This document shows positions 1-8,162 of a stretch of DNA of 9,989 nt, in pieces. Numbering within the stretch: position 1 is the stretch's first letter; the number at the start of each line of letters is the position of its first letter. This DNA comes from Deltaproteobacteria bacterium (GTDB lineage: Bacteria; Desulfobacterota; Desulfobacteria; Desulfobacterales; ETH-SRB1), in assembly GCA_030611115.1 (NCBI GenBank), contig JAUWQK010000024.1, forward strand, positions 1 to 9,989, given 5' to 3'. Both the position numbers and the translations under genes were made by a program. The notes beneath the pieces were generated by a model. The model was given only the letters and a program-made list of their open reading frames with translations, made no database searches and had not been told where the DNA came from.

Positions 1-6
1 GCGACA

Positions 7-1416
7 CTATATAGATGACAGGACACTATTCGAAATTTCTTTCTTAATGTCCACCTCAGCCAGCTTAATAGCGGCCTTGACATTTTTCGTGGCAGTTCCA
101 CCAGAAGATTTTCTTCTGTCTATCATCTGCCTCGTGGTTAAAATATCAAAAACATCTTTTTTAAAAAGAGACGAAAATGGCTTTAACTCCTTTAAGGTCA
201 TTTCATGAAGCTCTTTATTTTCATTGATAGCATAACTTACAATTTTGCCGATGCAGCTATGCGCCTGGCGAAATGGCATGCCCCCGGCAACAAGATAATC
301 CGCCATATCAGTGGCATTTAAAAATCCTCTGGACGCGGCCTCAAGCATTGCTTCCTTTTTTATTTCAATATTAGGAAGCATTTTTATATAAATTTCCACA
401 CAAGCTTTTAATGTATCAACAGCATCAAACAAAGGCCCCTTATCCTCCTGCATGTCACGGTTATAAGCAAGGGGCAATGATTTCATAATACTTAAAAGCG
501 CTATTAAATCTCCAAACACACGACCGGTTTTCCCGCGTACCAGCTCCGGCACATCCGGATTCTTTTTCTGGGGCATAATGCTGCTTCCGGTTGAAAAAGA
601 ATCAGGCAGCTCAATAAAACCAAATTCTAATGAAGACCATAAAACAAGCTCTTCGGATATCCGGCTAAAGTGCACCATGCAAAGACTTGCAGCCGACAAA
701 AATTCTATTATAAAATCTCTGTCAGACACAGAATCTATACTGTTTGCAGATACCTCGGGGAAGCCAAGAAGTTCCGCCGTATATTCTCTATCAATTGGAT
801 ATGTTGTTCCTGCAAGAGCTGCACTGCCGAGCGGCATTATATTTATGCGTTTTAATGCATCCCTGAACCTGCCGCAATCCCTTGAAAACATTTCATAGTA
901 TGCCATCATGTGGTGAGACAATAGAACAGGCTGCGCTCTCTGTAAATGAGTATAGCCCGGCAGAACAGCATCTATATGGACTTTTGCAAAATCAACAATT
1001 AACTCTCTGAGACTGATAAGATTCTTTAAAATATTTAAAGTCTCGTCTCTCAGATACATACGCACATCAAGAGCTATCTGGTCGTTTCTGCTCCTGGCAG
1101 TATGGAGTTTCTGGGCTACCTTTCCTATATCCTCAAGAAGCCTGGATTCTATATGCATATGTATATCTTCCAGGCTGTCATCAAAAAGAAATTCCCCTCT
1201 CTCTATATCCCTTTTTATCTTTCCAAGGCCCTGAATCAATAATGAAGCATCTTCCTCTGTAATAATAGACTGCCTGGCAAGCATTCTGCAGTGAGCGATG
1301 CTGCCTTCAATATCATAAGAATAAAGCCGTTTGTCTATATTAATCGAAGATGTAAATACTTCTACAAGTCTATCGGTTTTCTCGGAAAATCTTCCATCCC
1401 AAGGCTTTTCAGACAT
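7..1416 (-). CDS. argH: Argininosuccinate lyase
   Basis: Splits argininosuccinate into arginine and fumarate, the last step of the pathway; member of the fumarase/aspartase superfamily, active as a tetramer. The 469 residues are normal length. The N-terminus KPWDGRF is characteristic. The three superfamily regions are present: TARSRNDQ (106-113), GYTHLQRAQP (154-163, with catalytic-acid His157) and GSSIMPQKKNP (277-287, with catalytic Ser279 in the mobile loop). The C-terminal domain ends with the GGTA region (SSGGTATKNV). The ATG at 1414-1416 has AGAGGT (plus 1422-1427) 5 nt upstream. The stop TAG is at 7-9, so only six bases of downstream sequence are visible and any following gene or terminator cannot be judged. 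It is separated from argG by element A. Confidence 0.97.
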   Translation of the reverse strand: MSEKPWDGRFSEKTDRLVEVFTSSINIDKRLYSYDIEGSIAHCRMLARQSIITEEDASLLIQGLGKIKRDIERGEFLFDDSLEDIHMHIESRLLEDIGKVAQKLHTARSRNDQIALDVRMYLRDETLNILKNLISLRELIVDFAKVHIDAVLPGYTHLQRAQPVLLSHHMMAYYEMFSRDCGRFRDALKRINIMPLGSAALAGTTYPIDREYTAELLGFPEVSANSIDSVSDRDFIIEFLSAASLCMVHFSRISEELVLWSSLEFGFIELPDSFSTGSSIMPQKKNPDVPELVRGKTGRVFGDLIALLSIMKSLPLAYNRDMQEDKGPLFDAVDTLKACVEIYIKMLPNIEIKKEAMLEAASRGFLNATDMADYLVAGGMPFRQAHSCIGKIVSYAINENKELHEMTLKELKPFSSLFKKDVFDILTTRQMIDRRKSSGGTATKNVKAAIKLAEVDIKKEISNSVLSSI

Positions 1417-1433
1417 ATATAACCTCTTTACTC

Positions 1434-1594
1434 ATTAATTGTTGATTGTTGATTGTTGATTGAAGGTATTCTGCTGATTTTATAAAAATGGGTGGCATGG
1501 ACAAACTTGTTTGTCCGTGTAGTGGTGCAAGGCTGGCACGGACAAACAAGTTTGTCCATGGCCCCCTGCCACAAATCGACAATCATCAATCTTC
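1434..1594. repeat. Nested heptamer inverted repeat (element A), argG/argH gap
   Basis: The outer left arm is three perfect GTTGATT units (1441-1461) plus a diverged copy (1434-1440). The outer right arm is three diverged complementary units (1574-1594). Positions 1444-1461 and 1574-1591 pair at 16 of 18 positions. Nested inside is a perfect 24-bp inverted repeat, 1496-1519 with 1537-1560, around a 17-nt loop. Each 24-bp arm is itself nearly self-complementary (ggacaaa / tttgtcc around a short centre), so either a single long hairpin or two small ones can form. The right arm runs into the argG stop codon, and the left arm ends 17 nt before the argH ATG. No T-run follows. Confidence 0.88.
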
Positions 1595-2794
1595 ATTTAG
1601 CATATTCTGAATGCGCAATCTCAGCGCATTAAGGCGTATAAAGCCTTCAGCATCTTTCTGGCTGTACACACTGTCGTCTTCAAAAGTGGCAAAATCCTCT
1701 TTGTAAAGAGATTTATCGGATTTACGGCCAAGTATACGACAGTTCCCCTTATATAGTTCAACGCGTACAACTCCGGAAATATTTTTCTGTGTCATGTCTA
1801 TCATATTCTGCAGGAGCTTCATCTCAGGTGAAAACCAGAAACCATTATAGATTATCTCAGAATATTTGGGTATAAGTGAGTCCCGAAGATGCATTACTTC
1901 TCTGTCCATGGTAATCGACTCAACAGCCATATGTGCAAGCCTCAAAATAGTGCCGCCGGGAGTTTCATATACACCGCGGGATTTCATACCGACAAAACGG
2001 TTTTCAACAATATCCGCTCTTCCTATGCCATGACGTCCCCCCAGCCTGTTAAGCTCCTTGAGAAGATTGGCAGGAGACATATTAATATCATTTATGGCCA
2101 CAGGATTGCCCTGTATAAATGTTATTTCTATTACCTCTGGTTTATCAAGCGCATTCATGGGAGAAACAGTCAGGGTAAACATATCCTCAGGCGGTTCTTT
2201 CCAAGGATCTTCAAGGACACCTCCTTCATAACTGATGTGAAGCAAGTTTCTGTCGCTGCTGTACGGCTTTGCGGGCGTTACCGGCACCTTTATACTATGT
2301 TTTCCAGCAAACTCCATAAGAGAAGTTCTGGAGTTAAGCTCCCATTCACGCCACGGAGCAATAATATGAATATGAGGATTCAGGGCCAGGTAACTCAGCT
2401 CAAACCTGACCTGGTCATTTCCCTTGCCGGTTGCACCATGGCTAACAGCATCAGCCCCCTCGATTTTCGCAATTTCCATCTGACGTTTTGCTATAAGAGG
2501 CCTGGCAAGAGATGTCCCTAAAAGATATTGGCCTTCATATATTGCATTTGCACGAAATGCCGGAAACACATAATCAGCAACAAAGGTCTCCTTAAGGTCA
2601 TCTATGTAAACCTTCACTGCACCGGTCTTTAAGGCCTTTTCTTCTATATCATCAAGCTCTTCTTCCTGACCTATATCAGCCGAAAATGCAACCACATCAC
2701 ATTTGTAGGTTTCAATCAGCCATTTTAAAATTACAGATGTATCAAGGCCGCCTGAATAGGCTAAAACAACCTTATTAATTTTTTTCCGGCACAT
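1586..2794 (-). CDS. argG: Argininosuccinate synthase
   Basis: Joins citrulline and aspartate with ATP to give argininosuccinate, the seventh step of arginine synthesis. From ATG 2794 it has 402 residues, the usual length for the bacterial short-type enzyme. The N-terminal PP-loop [12 protein letters not shown] (9-20) binds [13 protein letters not shown] (94-103) and [15 protein letters not shown] (118-132) are the second and third family signatures. The remainder ([38 protein letters not shown]) follows the family through the tetramerisation domain. The stop TGA at 1586-1588 lies within the right arm of element A, so the final codons overlap the repeat. It is 232 nt from argF, unlike the tightly packed argBDF, and may have its own weak promoter. 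Confidence 0.97.
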   Translation of the reverse strand: MCRKKINKVVLAYSGGLDTSVILKWLIETYKCDVVAFSADIGQEEELDDIEEKALKTGAVKVYIDDLKETFVADYVFPAFRANAIYEGQYLLGTSLARPLIAKRQMEIAKIEGADAVSHGATGKGNDQVRFELSYLALNPHIHIIAPWREWELNSRTSLMEFAGKHSIKVPVTPAKPYSSDRNLLHISYEGGVLEDPWKEPPEDMFTLTVSPMNALDKPEVIEITFIQGNPVAINDINMSPANLLKELNRLGGRHGIGRADIVENRFVGMKSRGVYETPGGTILRLAHMAVESITMDREVMHLRDSLIPKYSEIIYNGFWFSPEMKLLQNMIDMTQKNISGVVRVELYKGNCRILGRKSDKSLYKEDFATFEDDSVYSQKDAEGFIRLNALRLRIQNMLNED

Positions 2795-2798
2795 TAAA

Positions 2799-2804
2799 CT
2801 CCTT
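2799..2804 (-). promoter_or_regulatory. Ribosome binding site that fixes the argG start
   Basis: AAGGAG on the minus strand lies 4 nt before ATG at 2792-2794. An in-frame ATG further upstream (2810-2812) has no Shine-Dalgarno, and the AAGGAG would lie inside its coding region. The 4-nt spacing is short but usable. Confidence 0.65.
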
Positions 2805-2819
2805 AAACTCATTGAATTT

Positions 2820-2849
2820 ATTTTATGGGCTTGTTCTAACTTTGGTTAA
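2820..2849 (-). promoter_or_regulatory. Weak candidate promoter for argG-argH
   Basis: On the minus strand TTAACC (plus 2844-2849, 4/6 to TTGACA) and TAAAAT (plus 2820-2825, 5/6 to TATAAT) are 18 nt apart. They lie just after the terminator-like hairpin of element B. Transcripts would start near 2813, about 20 nt before the chosen argG ATG. The -35 is poor and chance matches are common in AT-rich DNA. Confidence 0.3.
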
Positions 2850-2879
2850 CAGGCAACTATGCATGATGCCATAGTCGCT

Positions 2880-3012
2880 AAAAAGATGAACGTCGAACAT
2901 CCAACGTTGAACATCGAATGATGAAATCGCTTCGCTCTACCAATTTATAAATTGGCGGAATACATTATTCAAAATTCGAAGTTGGACGTTGGATGTTCGA
3001 TGTTCATCTTTA
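2880..3012 (-). repeat. Long heptamer-periodic inverted repeat (element B), argF/argG gap; terminator-like
   Basis: The left arm 2885-2919 is five 7-bp units (for example gatgaac, atccaac). It is complementary at 31 of 35 positions to 2974-3008, whose units include gttggac and gttcgat. Three further A/T pairs extend the stem (2882-2884 with 3009-3011). The loop of about 54 nt contains a perfect 16-bp palindrome, ccaatttataaattgg, at 2940-2955. On the minus strand the stem begins about 15 nt after the argF stop and is followed by five T (plus 2880-2884), so it could act as a factor-independent terminator or attenuator between argF and argG. Confidence 0.85.
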
Positions 3013-3026
3013 TTAAGAACCATGCC

Positions 3027-3938
3027 CTATTTTATTAATACTTCCAGTATAGCCTTATGCATATGAAGTTTATTCTCAGACTGATCCCAGACAACGGAAT
3101 TTGGGCACTCCAGAACTTCTTCGCTCATCTCTTCACCTCTGTGAACCGGAAGGCAGTGCATTATAATAACATCTTTTGAAGCATTTTTTAAAAGCCCTTT
3201 ATCAACCTGAAAAGATTCGAAAACACGTTTTCTTGTACTGTGCTCACTCTCCTGTCCCATGCTGGCCCATACATCAGTATAAATCACATCAGCATCTTTT
3301 ACTGCCTCAACAGGATCTGAAGTTACTATAATGCTGCCGTGACCTCTCTCACGAGCCGTCTCTAATATATCAGTATCAGGATAGTATCCTTCGGGACATG
3401 CAAGCACAAGGTTTAAACCAAGCACGGCTGCGGCATTTATCCATGAGTGGGACACATTATTCCCGTCCCCGACCCAGGTTATCTTCAGGCCCTCATAACC
3501 TCCTTTGTGTTCTATTACCGTCATCAAATCGCTTAAAACCTGGCATGGATGGTACAAGTCGGTCAAAGCATTAATAACCGGAATGGTAGAGAACTCTGCA
3601 AACTCTTTCAAAAGATCCTGAGAATAAGTTCTAATGGCGAGACCATCCAAATATCTTGAGAGGACTCTGGCGGTATCTCTAACAGGCTCGTTTCGAACCA
3701 TCTGGGTGTCCTTTGAGCCTATAAAAATTGAAGCTCCGCCAAGCTGAATCATTGCCACCTCAAAAGAAAGGCGTGTACGGGTCGATGGTTTGTCGAAGAT
3801 AAGCCCAAATGTTTTTCCTGCAAGAGGTCTTTTTTTAATATTCTTTCTTTGATTTTTTTTCAATTCCAAGGCTCGCTTGAAAAATAGTTCAAAATCCTCC
3901 TTTTCAAGATCTAAAAGAGTTAGTATATCTTTGTTCAT
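3027..3938 (-). CDS. argF: Ornithine carbamoyltransferase
   Basis: Makes citrulline from ornithine and carbamoyl phosphate. Starting at ATG 3938 the protein has 303 residues, beginning MNKDILTLLDLEKEDF, as anabolic OTCases usually do. STRTR (52-56) binds carbamoyl phosphate. HPCQ (130-133) is the second conserved loop. DVWASMGQE (222-230) carries the SMG ornithine-binding loop. HCLPVHRGEE (261-270) supplies the Cys of the ornithine site. These distinguish it from aspartate carbamoyltransferase. It lies 14 nt after argD, completing the compact argBDF block, and is followed by the long hairpin of element B, where transcription may partly end. No carbamoyl-phosphate synthetase gene is in the window. 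Confidence 0.97.
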   Translation of the reverse strand: MNKDILTLLDLEKEDFELFFKRALELKKNQRKNIKKRPLAGKTFGLIFDKPSTRTRLSFEVAMIQLGGASIFIGSKDTQMVRNEPVRDTARVLSRYLDGLAIRTYSQDLLKEFAEFSTIPVINALTDLYHPCQVLSDLMTVIEHKGGYEGLKITWVGDGNNVSHSWINAAAVLGLNLVLACPEGYYPDTDILETARERGHGSIIVTSDPVEAVKDADVIYTDVWASMGQESEHSTRKRVFESFQVDKGLLKNASKDVIIMHCLPVHRGEEMSEEVLECPNSVVWDQSENKLHMHKAILEVLIK

Positions 3939-3947
3939 AGCGATGCG

Positions 3948-3953
3948 ACCTCT
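3948..3953 (-). promoter_or_regulatory. Ribosome binding site that fixes the argF start
   Basis: AGAGGT on the minus strand lies 9 nt before the ATG at 3936-3938. The same hexamer precedes argB and argH. An upstream in-frame TTG at 3954-3956 overlaps this site and the argD stop, has no Shine-Dalgarno of its own, and would add six residues not expected in the family. Confidence 0.75.
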
Positions 3954-5152
3954 CAATCCAACTTGTCAAACAACTCATCTAAGCATGCCGTCAGAGAGTC
4001 AATTTCCTCTTTTCCTATGATAAGAGGGGGAATAAAACGTAGAATCTTACCCTGAATGCAGTTGATTAAAAAACCCTTATCCATGCACGCTTTCACGACC
4101 TTATCCCCATCAACTTTTACCTTCATGGCAAGCAAAAGGCCTATCCCGCGAACATCAATAATTGATTCATGTCTGTCTTTCAGCCGGAAAAGCTTTTGCT
4201 TGAAATATTCTCCAATCTTTCGGCCGTAATCTATAACATTTTCTTCAATAAGGATCTTAACAACTTCAAGTGAAGCTGCTGTAACGACCGGTGTTCCTCC
4301 AAAAGTTGAGGCATGCGAACCAGGAACAAACGCTTCAGAGATATGTTCTTTAGTCAGCATGGCGCCTATTGGCAATCCGTTGGCAAGGGCCTTTGCCAGG
4401 GTCATTACATCGGGTTCTATCCCGAAATTCTCATAGGCAAAAAGTTTACCGGTACGGCCCAGCCCTGTCTGGATTTCATCAAAAATCAGAAGAGTTCCCG
4501 TTTCATCACAAATCCGTCTAACGCCTTTAAGATATTCGGGAGCAGGGCAGCGAACACCCCCCTCTCCCTGGATCGGTTCAATTAAAACTGCGCATGTTGA
4601 AGAATCGATCTTGCTTTGCAACGCCTCAATATCATTGAACGGAACAAAATCAAAACCATTAAGTACCGGCTCAAATCCCTTGCGCATCTTTTCCTGGCCT
4701 GTGGCGGAGAGAGTTGCCATAGTGCGGCCGTGAAAAGATTTTTCCATGGCTATTATCCTGCAACGGCCTTCTTCGCCTTTATCATTGAAATATTTTCTCA
4801 CCAGCTTTATAGCCGCTTCATTCGCCTCAGCTCCGCTGTTACAGAAAAAAACTCTGTCCGCAAAACTGTTGTTAACAAGCCATGATGCAAGCTCTGTCTG
4901 GGGTACTGTATAATAAAGGTTAGAAACATGAAAAAGTGTTTCAGCCTGTTTTGAAAGGGCTTTCGCAACTCTCGGATGCGCATGCCCGAGGTTGCATACC
5001 GCAATTCCCGCAACAAAATCCGTATAAGCTCGCCCATCTGAATCCCAAAGGGTGCATCCTCTCCCTTTTGTTATAACGATGGGAAATCTATTGTAAGTTC
5101 TTGCTATTACTTTATCTGCCTTATTTATTATTTCGCTTTTTACAGGTTTCAT
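3953..5152 (-). CDS. argD: Acetylornithine aminotransferase (PLP, class III)
   Basis: Transfers an amino group from glutamate to N-acetylglutamate semialdehyde, giving N-acetylornithine; such enzymes often also serve as the succinyldiaminopimelate transaminase of lysine synthesis. The 399 residues are the usual family length. [12 protein letters not shown] (105-116) binds the cofactor phosphate, FHGRT is at 140-144, GEGG at 196-199, and D225 in LIFDEIQTG contacts the pyridine nitrogen. K254 in TLAKALANG is the Schiff-base lysine (K255 in E. coli). The start ATG overlaps the argB stop, with no strong Shine-Dalgarno, so it probably relies on coupling. Its TGA overlaps the Shine-Dalgarno of argF. 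It is separated from ornithine-oxo-acid and GABA aminotransferases by context rather than by a single residue. Confidence 0.95.
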   Translation of the reverse strand: MKPVKSEIINKADKVIARTYNRFPIVITKGRGCTLWDSDGRAYTDFVAGIAVCNLGHAHPRVAKALSKQAETLFHVSNLYYTVPQTELASWLVNNSFADRVFFCNSGAEANEAAIKLVRKYFNDKGEEGRCRIIAMEKSFHGRTMATLSATGQEKMRKGFEPVLNGFDFVPFNDIEALQSKIDSSTCAVLIEPIQGEGGVRCPAPEYLKGVRRICDETGTLLIFDEIQTGLGRTGKLFAYENFGIEPDVMTLAKALANGLPIGAMLTKEHISEAFVPGSHASTFGGTPVVTAASLEVVKILIEENVIDYGRKIGEYFKQKLFRLKDRHESIIDVRGIGLLLAMKVKVDGDKVVKACMDKGFLINCIQGKILRFIPPLIIGKEEIDSLTACLDELFDKLD

Positions 5153-6024
5153 GTCGTAACTTCAGTCCCAATTCCCTTATCAGTAAAAAGCTCCAGCAGC
5201 AAAGCATGACGCTTGCATCCATTTATAATATGAGCCTTTTTAACATTATTATTAAGTGCGCTGAGAGCGCACTCGATCTTTGGAATCATTCCCCCTGAAA
5301 TTGCTTTATCCTCAACCATCTTACTGATTTTTTCCGTATCAATTGAAGATATTAAGGCGCCCTCAAGGTCTAAGACTCCATCAACGTCAGTAAGAAATAC
5401 CAGACGTCCTGCAGAAAGAGCCATTGCGATTCTGCTTGCCACAATGTCTGCATTTATATTGTATGTTTCACCCGAATCACCCACGCCAACCGGCGCAATA
5501 ATCGGGATAAAACCCTTAACCGTCATTGTATCTATGATATCCGGATCTATCTTAGTAACATCTCCAACCATGCCGGGATCAATTATCTCAGGTGGTTTAT
5601 CCATATCCTCCTGATATATGATATGCAGCTTTTTTGCTGATATAAGCCCCCCGTCTTTACCGCTCAAGCCCACGGCCTTACCGCCCTGCCTGTTTATTTG
5701 AGCAACTATTTCCTTGTTCACCTTACCGCCGAGGACCATTTCTACAACATCCATTGTAGCTTCATCCGTAAGACGCATACCCCTGACAAACTTAGGACGT
5801 ATCCCCATCTGCTCAAGCACCAGATTGATTTGCGGCCCTCCACCATGAACAACAACCGGATTCAGCCCAACGAACTTCAGCAAAGTTATGTCCCGTGCAA
5901 AATCTTCCTTTAACTGCTCATCAACCATGGCATGTCCGCCATATTTGATAACGATGGTCATCCCATAAAAACGTCTTATATAGGGCAGCGCTTCAATAAG
6001 TATGTCAGCCACATTTGGAGTCAT
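5149..6024 (-). CDS. argB: Acetylglutamate kinase
   Basis: Phosphorylates N-acetyl-L-glutamate with ATP, the second step of arginine biosynthesis, in the cytosol. The protein has 291 residues of the amino-acid-kinase fold. KYGGHAM (27-33) holds the phosphate-binding Lys, VVHGGGPQI (58-66) binds acetylglutamate, and GLSGKDGG and the C-terminal GIGTEV are family marks. The N-terminal stretch [16 protein letters not shown] matches the extra kinked helix of hexameric, arginine-inhibited kinases (Thermotoga, Pseudomonas type) that the short E. coli enzyme lacks. Feedback inhibition by arginine is therefore likely; this is inference from the family. The ATG at 6022-6024 has AGAGGT (plus 6033-6038) 8 nt upstream. 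It opens the argBDF cluster; its TGA overlaps the argD ATG by 4 nt (ATGA), a sign of coupled translation. Confidence 0.97.
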   Translation of the reverse strand: MTPNVADILIEALPYIRRFYGMTIVIKYGGHAMVDEQLKEDFARDITLLKFVGLNPVVVHGGGPQINLVLEQMGIRPKFVRGMRLTDEATMDVVEMVLGGKVNKEIVAQINRQGGKAVGLSGKDGGLISAKKLHIIYQEDMDKPPEIIDPGMVGDVTKIDPDIIDTMTVKGFIPIIAPVGVGDSGETYNINADIVASRIAMALSAGRLVFLTDVDGVLDLEGALISSIDTEKISKMVEDKAISGGMIPKIECALSALNNNVKKAHIINGCKRHALLLELFTDKGIGTEVTT

Positions 6025-6042
6025 AGATACAGACCTCTTTAC

Positions 6043-6161
6043 GGTTCACGGTTGACGGTTTAAAAAGTTGATTGGTTCATAATGTTCATCCAATGAAATC
6101 AAGGGCTGAGAAAAAAATCGTAAAGCGATTAACCTGGAACCGTGAACTGTGAACCAGAAAC
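6043..6161. repeat. Heptamer-periodic inverted repeat (element C), hslU/argB gap
   Basis: The left arm ggttcacggttgacggtt (6043-6060) is complementary at 16 of 18 positions to 6138-6155. Both arms run in 7-bp steps: gttcacg and gttgacg on the left. Five units ending in 'aac' occupy 6127-6161 on the right, for example cgtgaac and tgtgaac. The loop of about 77 nt is AT-rich. The left arm ends only 4 nt from the argB Shine-Dalgarno (plus 6033-6038), so folding in the transcript could affect argB translation; that effect is inference. Confidence 0.8.
6111..6130 (-). terminator. Weak candidate intrinsic terminator between hslU and argB
   Basis: In the minus-strand transcript, aatcg (plus 6126-6130) and cgatt (plus 6116-6120) form a 5-bp stem with a 5-nt loop. 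A run of seven T (plus 6111-6117) follows directly. The stem is short and AT-rich, so termination would be partial at best. It lies inside the loop of element C. Confidence 0.3.
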
Positions 6162-6217
6162 TAAACTTTTTGTCAAAAATATTGCTCCATAATTGACCAT
6201 TACTAACGAGGTTTGAA

Positions 6218-7600
6218 CTATAGTATGTATCTTCTAAGATCCTCGTCGTCTTTGATATCCTTTAATTTATCTACCACATACTGCCCGTCAATTACTATTT
6301 TTCTATCTTTAGATTCTTTAATGTCTGAAGCGCTAAAAAGAATGTCTTCGAGCATACATTCCATGAGCGTATGAAGTCTTCTTGCTCCTATGTTTTCAGT
6401 AAGATTGTTAACCTCTTCAGCAATTCGCGCTATTTCATCAACAGCATTGTCCTCAAAGACGACCTCAACATCTTCGGTCTTTAAAAGCTCAATATACTGA
6501 AGAAGCAAAGCGTTCTTAGGTTCGGTCAGTATCCTTACAAAATCTTCTTTCCCAAGAGAGTCAAGCTCCACCCGGATGGGAAATCTCCCCTGAAGTTCCG
6601 GTATCATATCAGAAGGTTTGATTGCGTGAAAGGCTCCGGATGCTATAAAAAGGATGTGGTCTGTTTTAACCGAACCGTACTTGGTGGTAACTGTACTCCC
6701 CTCAACAATAGGAAGAAGATCGCGCTGAACCCCCTCCCTGGACACATCCGGCCCATGTCCGCCGCCATTCCCGACAATTTTATCTATTTCATCAAGAAAA
6801 ATTATCCCCGACTGCTCAACCTTCTCGATCGCCCTGCTTATAACTTTATCCATATCCACAAGGGCCTGGGCCTCTTCCTGGGCAAGAATTTCCATGGCTT
6901 CAGACACTTTAACTTTTCTATTCTTTTTACTCTTGGGCACCATTCCACCTAACATGTCTTTGAAATTGATGCCCATTTCTTCCATCCCCATGCTTGAAAA
7001 AATTTCCACAACAGGCATGGCTCTTTCTGAAACATCAAGGTCCACAAATCTGTTGTCAAGTTTTCCTTCGCGAAGCATGGCGCGAAGCTTTCCCCTTGTG
7101 GAAGAAGTTTCATCTCCATTACCGGTTACAAGCTCAAGGGGTATTTCTTTTAAATCTTCGTCCTTCTGTACCTGCTGAACCTTTGGCTTTGGAAGAAGCA
7201 GGTCAAGCATTTTTTCTTCGGCAATCTGCCATGCCTTTTCCTTAACCGCTTCCTTTTCTCTTGATTTTAACCTGTTTACAGTTAGTTCAAGAAGATCCCT
7301 TATCATCGACTCAACATCCCTGCCCACATATCCGACTTCGGTAAACTTGGAAGCTTCAACCTTTACGAACGGAGAATCAGTCAAAAGAGACAATCGCCTT
7401 GCAATTTCGGTTTTTCCTACCCCGGTAGGGCCAATCAATATAATATTTTTCGGCATGATTTCTTCACGAATGTCTTCCGAAACATGCTGCCTTCGCCAGC
7501 GGTTCCTTAAAGCAATCGCAACAGAACGCTTGCCTTTGTTCTGACCAATAATATATTTATCAAGTTCTTTAACTATTTCTGATGGTTTTAGATCTCTCAT
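6218..7600 (-). CDS. hslU: ATP-dependent protease HslUV, ATPase subunit HslU (ClpY)
   Basis: AAA+ unfoldase of HslUV that unfolds substrates and threads them into HslV. The length of 460 residues is normal (E. coli has 443). The N-terminal helix carries LDKYIIGQ. Walker A GPTGVGKT is at 57-64, and the substrate-gripping pore loop GYVG is at 90-93, the same numbering as E. coli. The intermediate (I) domain spans about 110-245. Walker B IIFLDEID is at 266-273. An arginine-finger region ([12 protein letters not shown]) and sensor-2 GARRLH follow. The C-terminal EDLRRYIL matches the family tail that inserts into HslV and activates it. The ATG at 7598-7600 is 16 nt after the hslV stop; the nearest Shine-Dalgarno, AAGGA at plus 7614-7618, overlaps that stop with a long 13-nt spacing. 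No residue needed for function is missing. Confidence 0.97.
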   Translation of the reverse strand: MRDLKPSEIVKELDKYIIGQNKGKRSVAIALRNRWRRQHVSEDIREEIMPKNIILIGPTGVGKTEIARRLSLLTDSPFVKVEASKFTEVGYVGRDVESMIRDLLELTVNRLKSREKEAVKEKAWQIAEEKMLDLLLPKPKVQQVQKDEDLKEIPLELVTGNGDETSSTRGKLRAMLREGKLDNRFVDLDVSERAMPVVEIFSSMGMEEMGINFKDMLGGMVPKSKKNRKVKVSEAMEILAQEEAQALVDMDKVISRAIEKVEQSGIIFLDEIDKIVGNGGGHGPDVSREGVQRDLLPIVEGSTVTTKYGSVKTDHILFIASGAFHAIKPSDMIPELQGRFPIRVELDSLGKEDFVRILTEPKNALLLQYIELLKTEDVEVVFEDNAVDEIARIAEEVNNLTENIGARRLHTLMECMLEDILFSASDIKESKDRKIVIDGQYVVDKLKDIKDDEDLRRYIL

Positions 7601-7616
7601 ATCGATTTTCTGTTCC

Positions 7617-8147
7617 TTACATCTCTTCTATTGTAAAAGAATCATTTGTAAACACACAAATAGATGCCGCTATTTTCATCGCCTCTTCCACAATACTCCT
7701 TGCATCAAGGCCCGAGTGTTTTATTAGTACAGTTGCCGCCGCCAGAGCACTTGTGCCGCCGGAGCCTATACCCATAACACCTTCATCCGGCTCTATAACA
7801 TCACCGCTTCCTGAAATAAGGAGCATATTTGTTTCATCCGCCGCTATCATGACTGCCTCAAGACGCCTTAAATACTTGTCGGTACGCCAGTCCCTGGCCA
7901 GTTCAACAGCACTTCGCGTCAAATTCCCGTTGTAACGCTCCAGCTTTGCTTCAAGGCGCTCAGACAAATTCAAAGCATCGGCGGTAGCGCCGGCAAAGCC
8001 TACAATTATCCTGTCATTATAGATCCTTCTGACCTTTTTGGCATGATGTTTTACAACGGTATTATTCATGGTAACCTGGCCATCACCAGCAACTGCCAGT
8101 TTCCCCTTATGCCTGACTGCAAGAATAGTTGTTCCATGAAAATTCAT
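7617..8147 (-). CDS. hslV: ATP-dependent protease HslUV, proteolytic subunit HslV (ClpQ)
   Basis: Peptidase subunit of the two-component HslUV protease, an N-terminal-nucleophile (proteasome beta-type) threonine protease that forms a double hexamer capped by HslU rings in the cytosol. The ATG start at 8147 gives 176 residues beginning [16 protein letters not shown]. Cleavage before the first Thr of GTT would expose Thr1. Counting from it, the conserved D17 (AGDGQ) and K33 (KKVRR) fall at exactly the family positions. Other family marks are FAGATADA, the [11 protein letters not shown] segment and the IGSGG turn. The five-residue propeptide resembles Bacillus ClpQ rather than E. coli HslV, whose Thr follows Met directly. 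The gene sits 15 nt after xerC. Its TAA stop is part of the AAGGA upstream of hslU, suggesting translational coupling. Confidence 0.96.
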   Translation of the reverse strand: MNFHGTTILAVRHKGKLAVAGDGQVTMNNTVVKHHAKKVRRIYNDRIIVGFAGATADALNLSERLEAKLERYNGNLTRSAVELARDWRTDKYLRRLEAVMIAADETNMLLISGSGDVIEPDEGVMGIGSGGTSALAAATVLIKHSGLDARSIVEEAMKIAASICVFTNDSFTIEEM

Positions 8148-8154
8148 ATCATTA

Positions 8155-8162
8155 ATCACCTT
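8155..8162 (-). promoter_or_regulatory. Ribosome binding site that fixes the hslV start
   Basis: The minus strand carries AAGGTGAT, a strong match to the anti-16S sequence, 7 nt before ATG at 8145-8147. An in-frame GTG at 8157-8159 lies inside this Shine-Dalgarno and so cannot easily be the start, although it would give a longer frame. Confidence 0.8.

Noticed and set aside
1480..1490. TATAAA on the minus strand in the argG-argH gap as a -10 box for argH
   Set aside because: No acceptable -35 is found at 15-19 nt; the nearest candidate matches TTGACA at only about two positions.
1417..1585. CRISPR-like reading of the repeats in the argG-argH gap
   Set aside because: The three GTTGATT units are directly contiguous without spacers, and the larger repeat is a single inverted pair, not a spaced direct array.
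1889..2521. Long plus-strand open frame of 210 codons opposite argG
   Set aside because: It is antisense to a clearly conserved argG, shows no recognisable domain, and has no Shine-Dalgarno or neighbouring plus-strand genes. It is a shadow of the coding bias of argG.
2795..2812. Upstream ATG for argG
   Set aside because: It has no Shine-Dalgarno, and AAGGAG lies between it and the next in-frame ATG, which fits the family start better.
3939..3956. TTG start for argF, overlapping the argD stop (TTGA)
   Set aside because: ATG at 3938 has AGAGGT at good spacing and gives the usual N-terminus; the TTG lies on that same site and has no Shine-Dalgarno of its own.
6170..6176. TTGACA on the minus strand just after hslU as a promoter for argB
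   Set aside because: No hexamer resembling TATAAT occurs 15-18 nt downstream; the positions hold ggttca to tcacag.
2813..6217. ArgR operator (ARG box) upstream of arg genes
   Set aside because: I looked in the argB and argG leaders for paired TNTGAAT-NNNN-ATTCANN-like sites and saw none convincing; the ATTCA-like fragments belong to the heptamer repeats.
7582..7935. Plus-strand open frame of 117 codons opposite hslV and the hslU start
   Set aside because: It is antisense to hslV and has low-complexity Ser/Ala/Pro-rich composition typical of a shadow frame.
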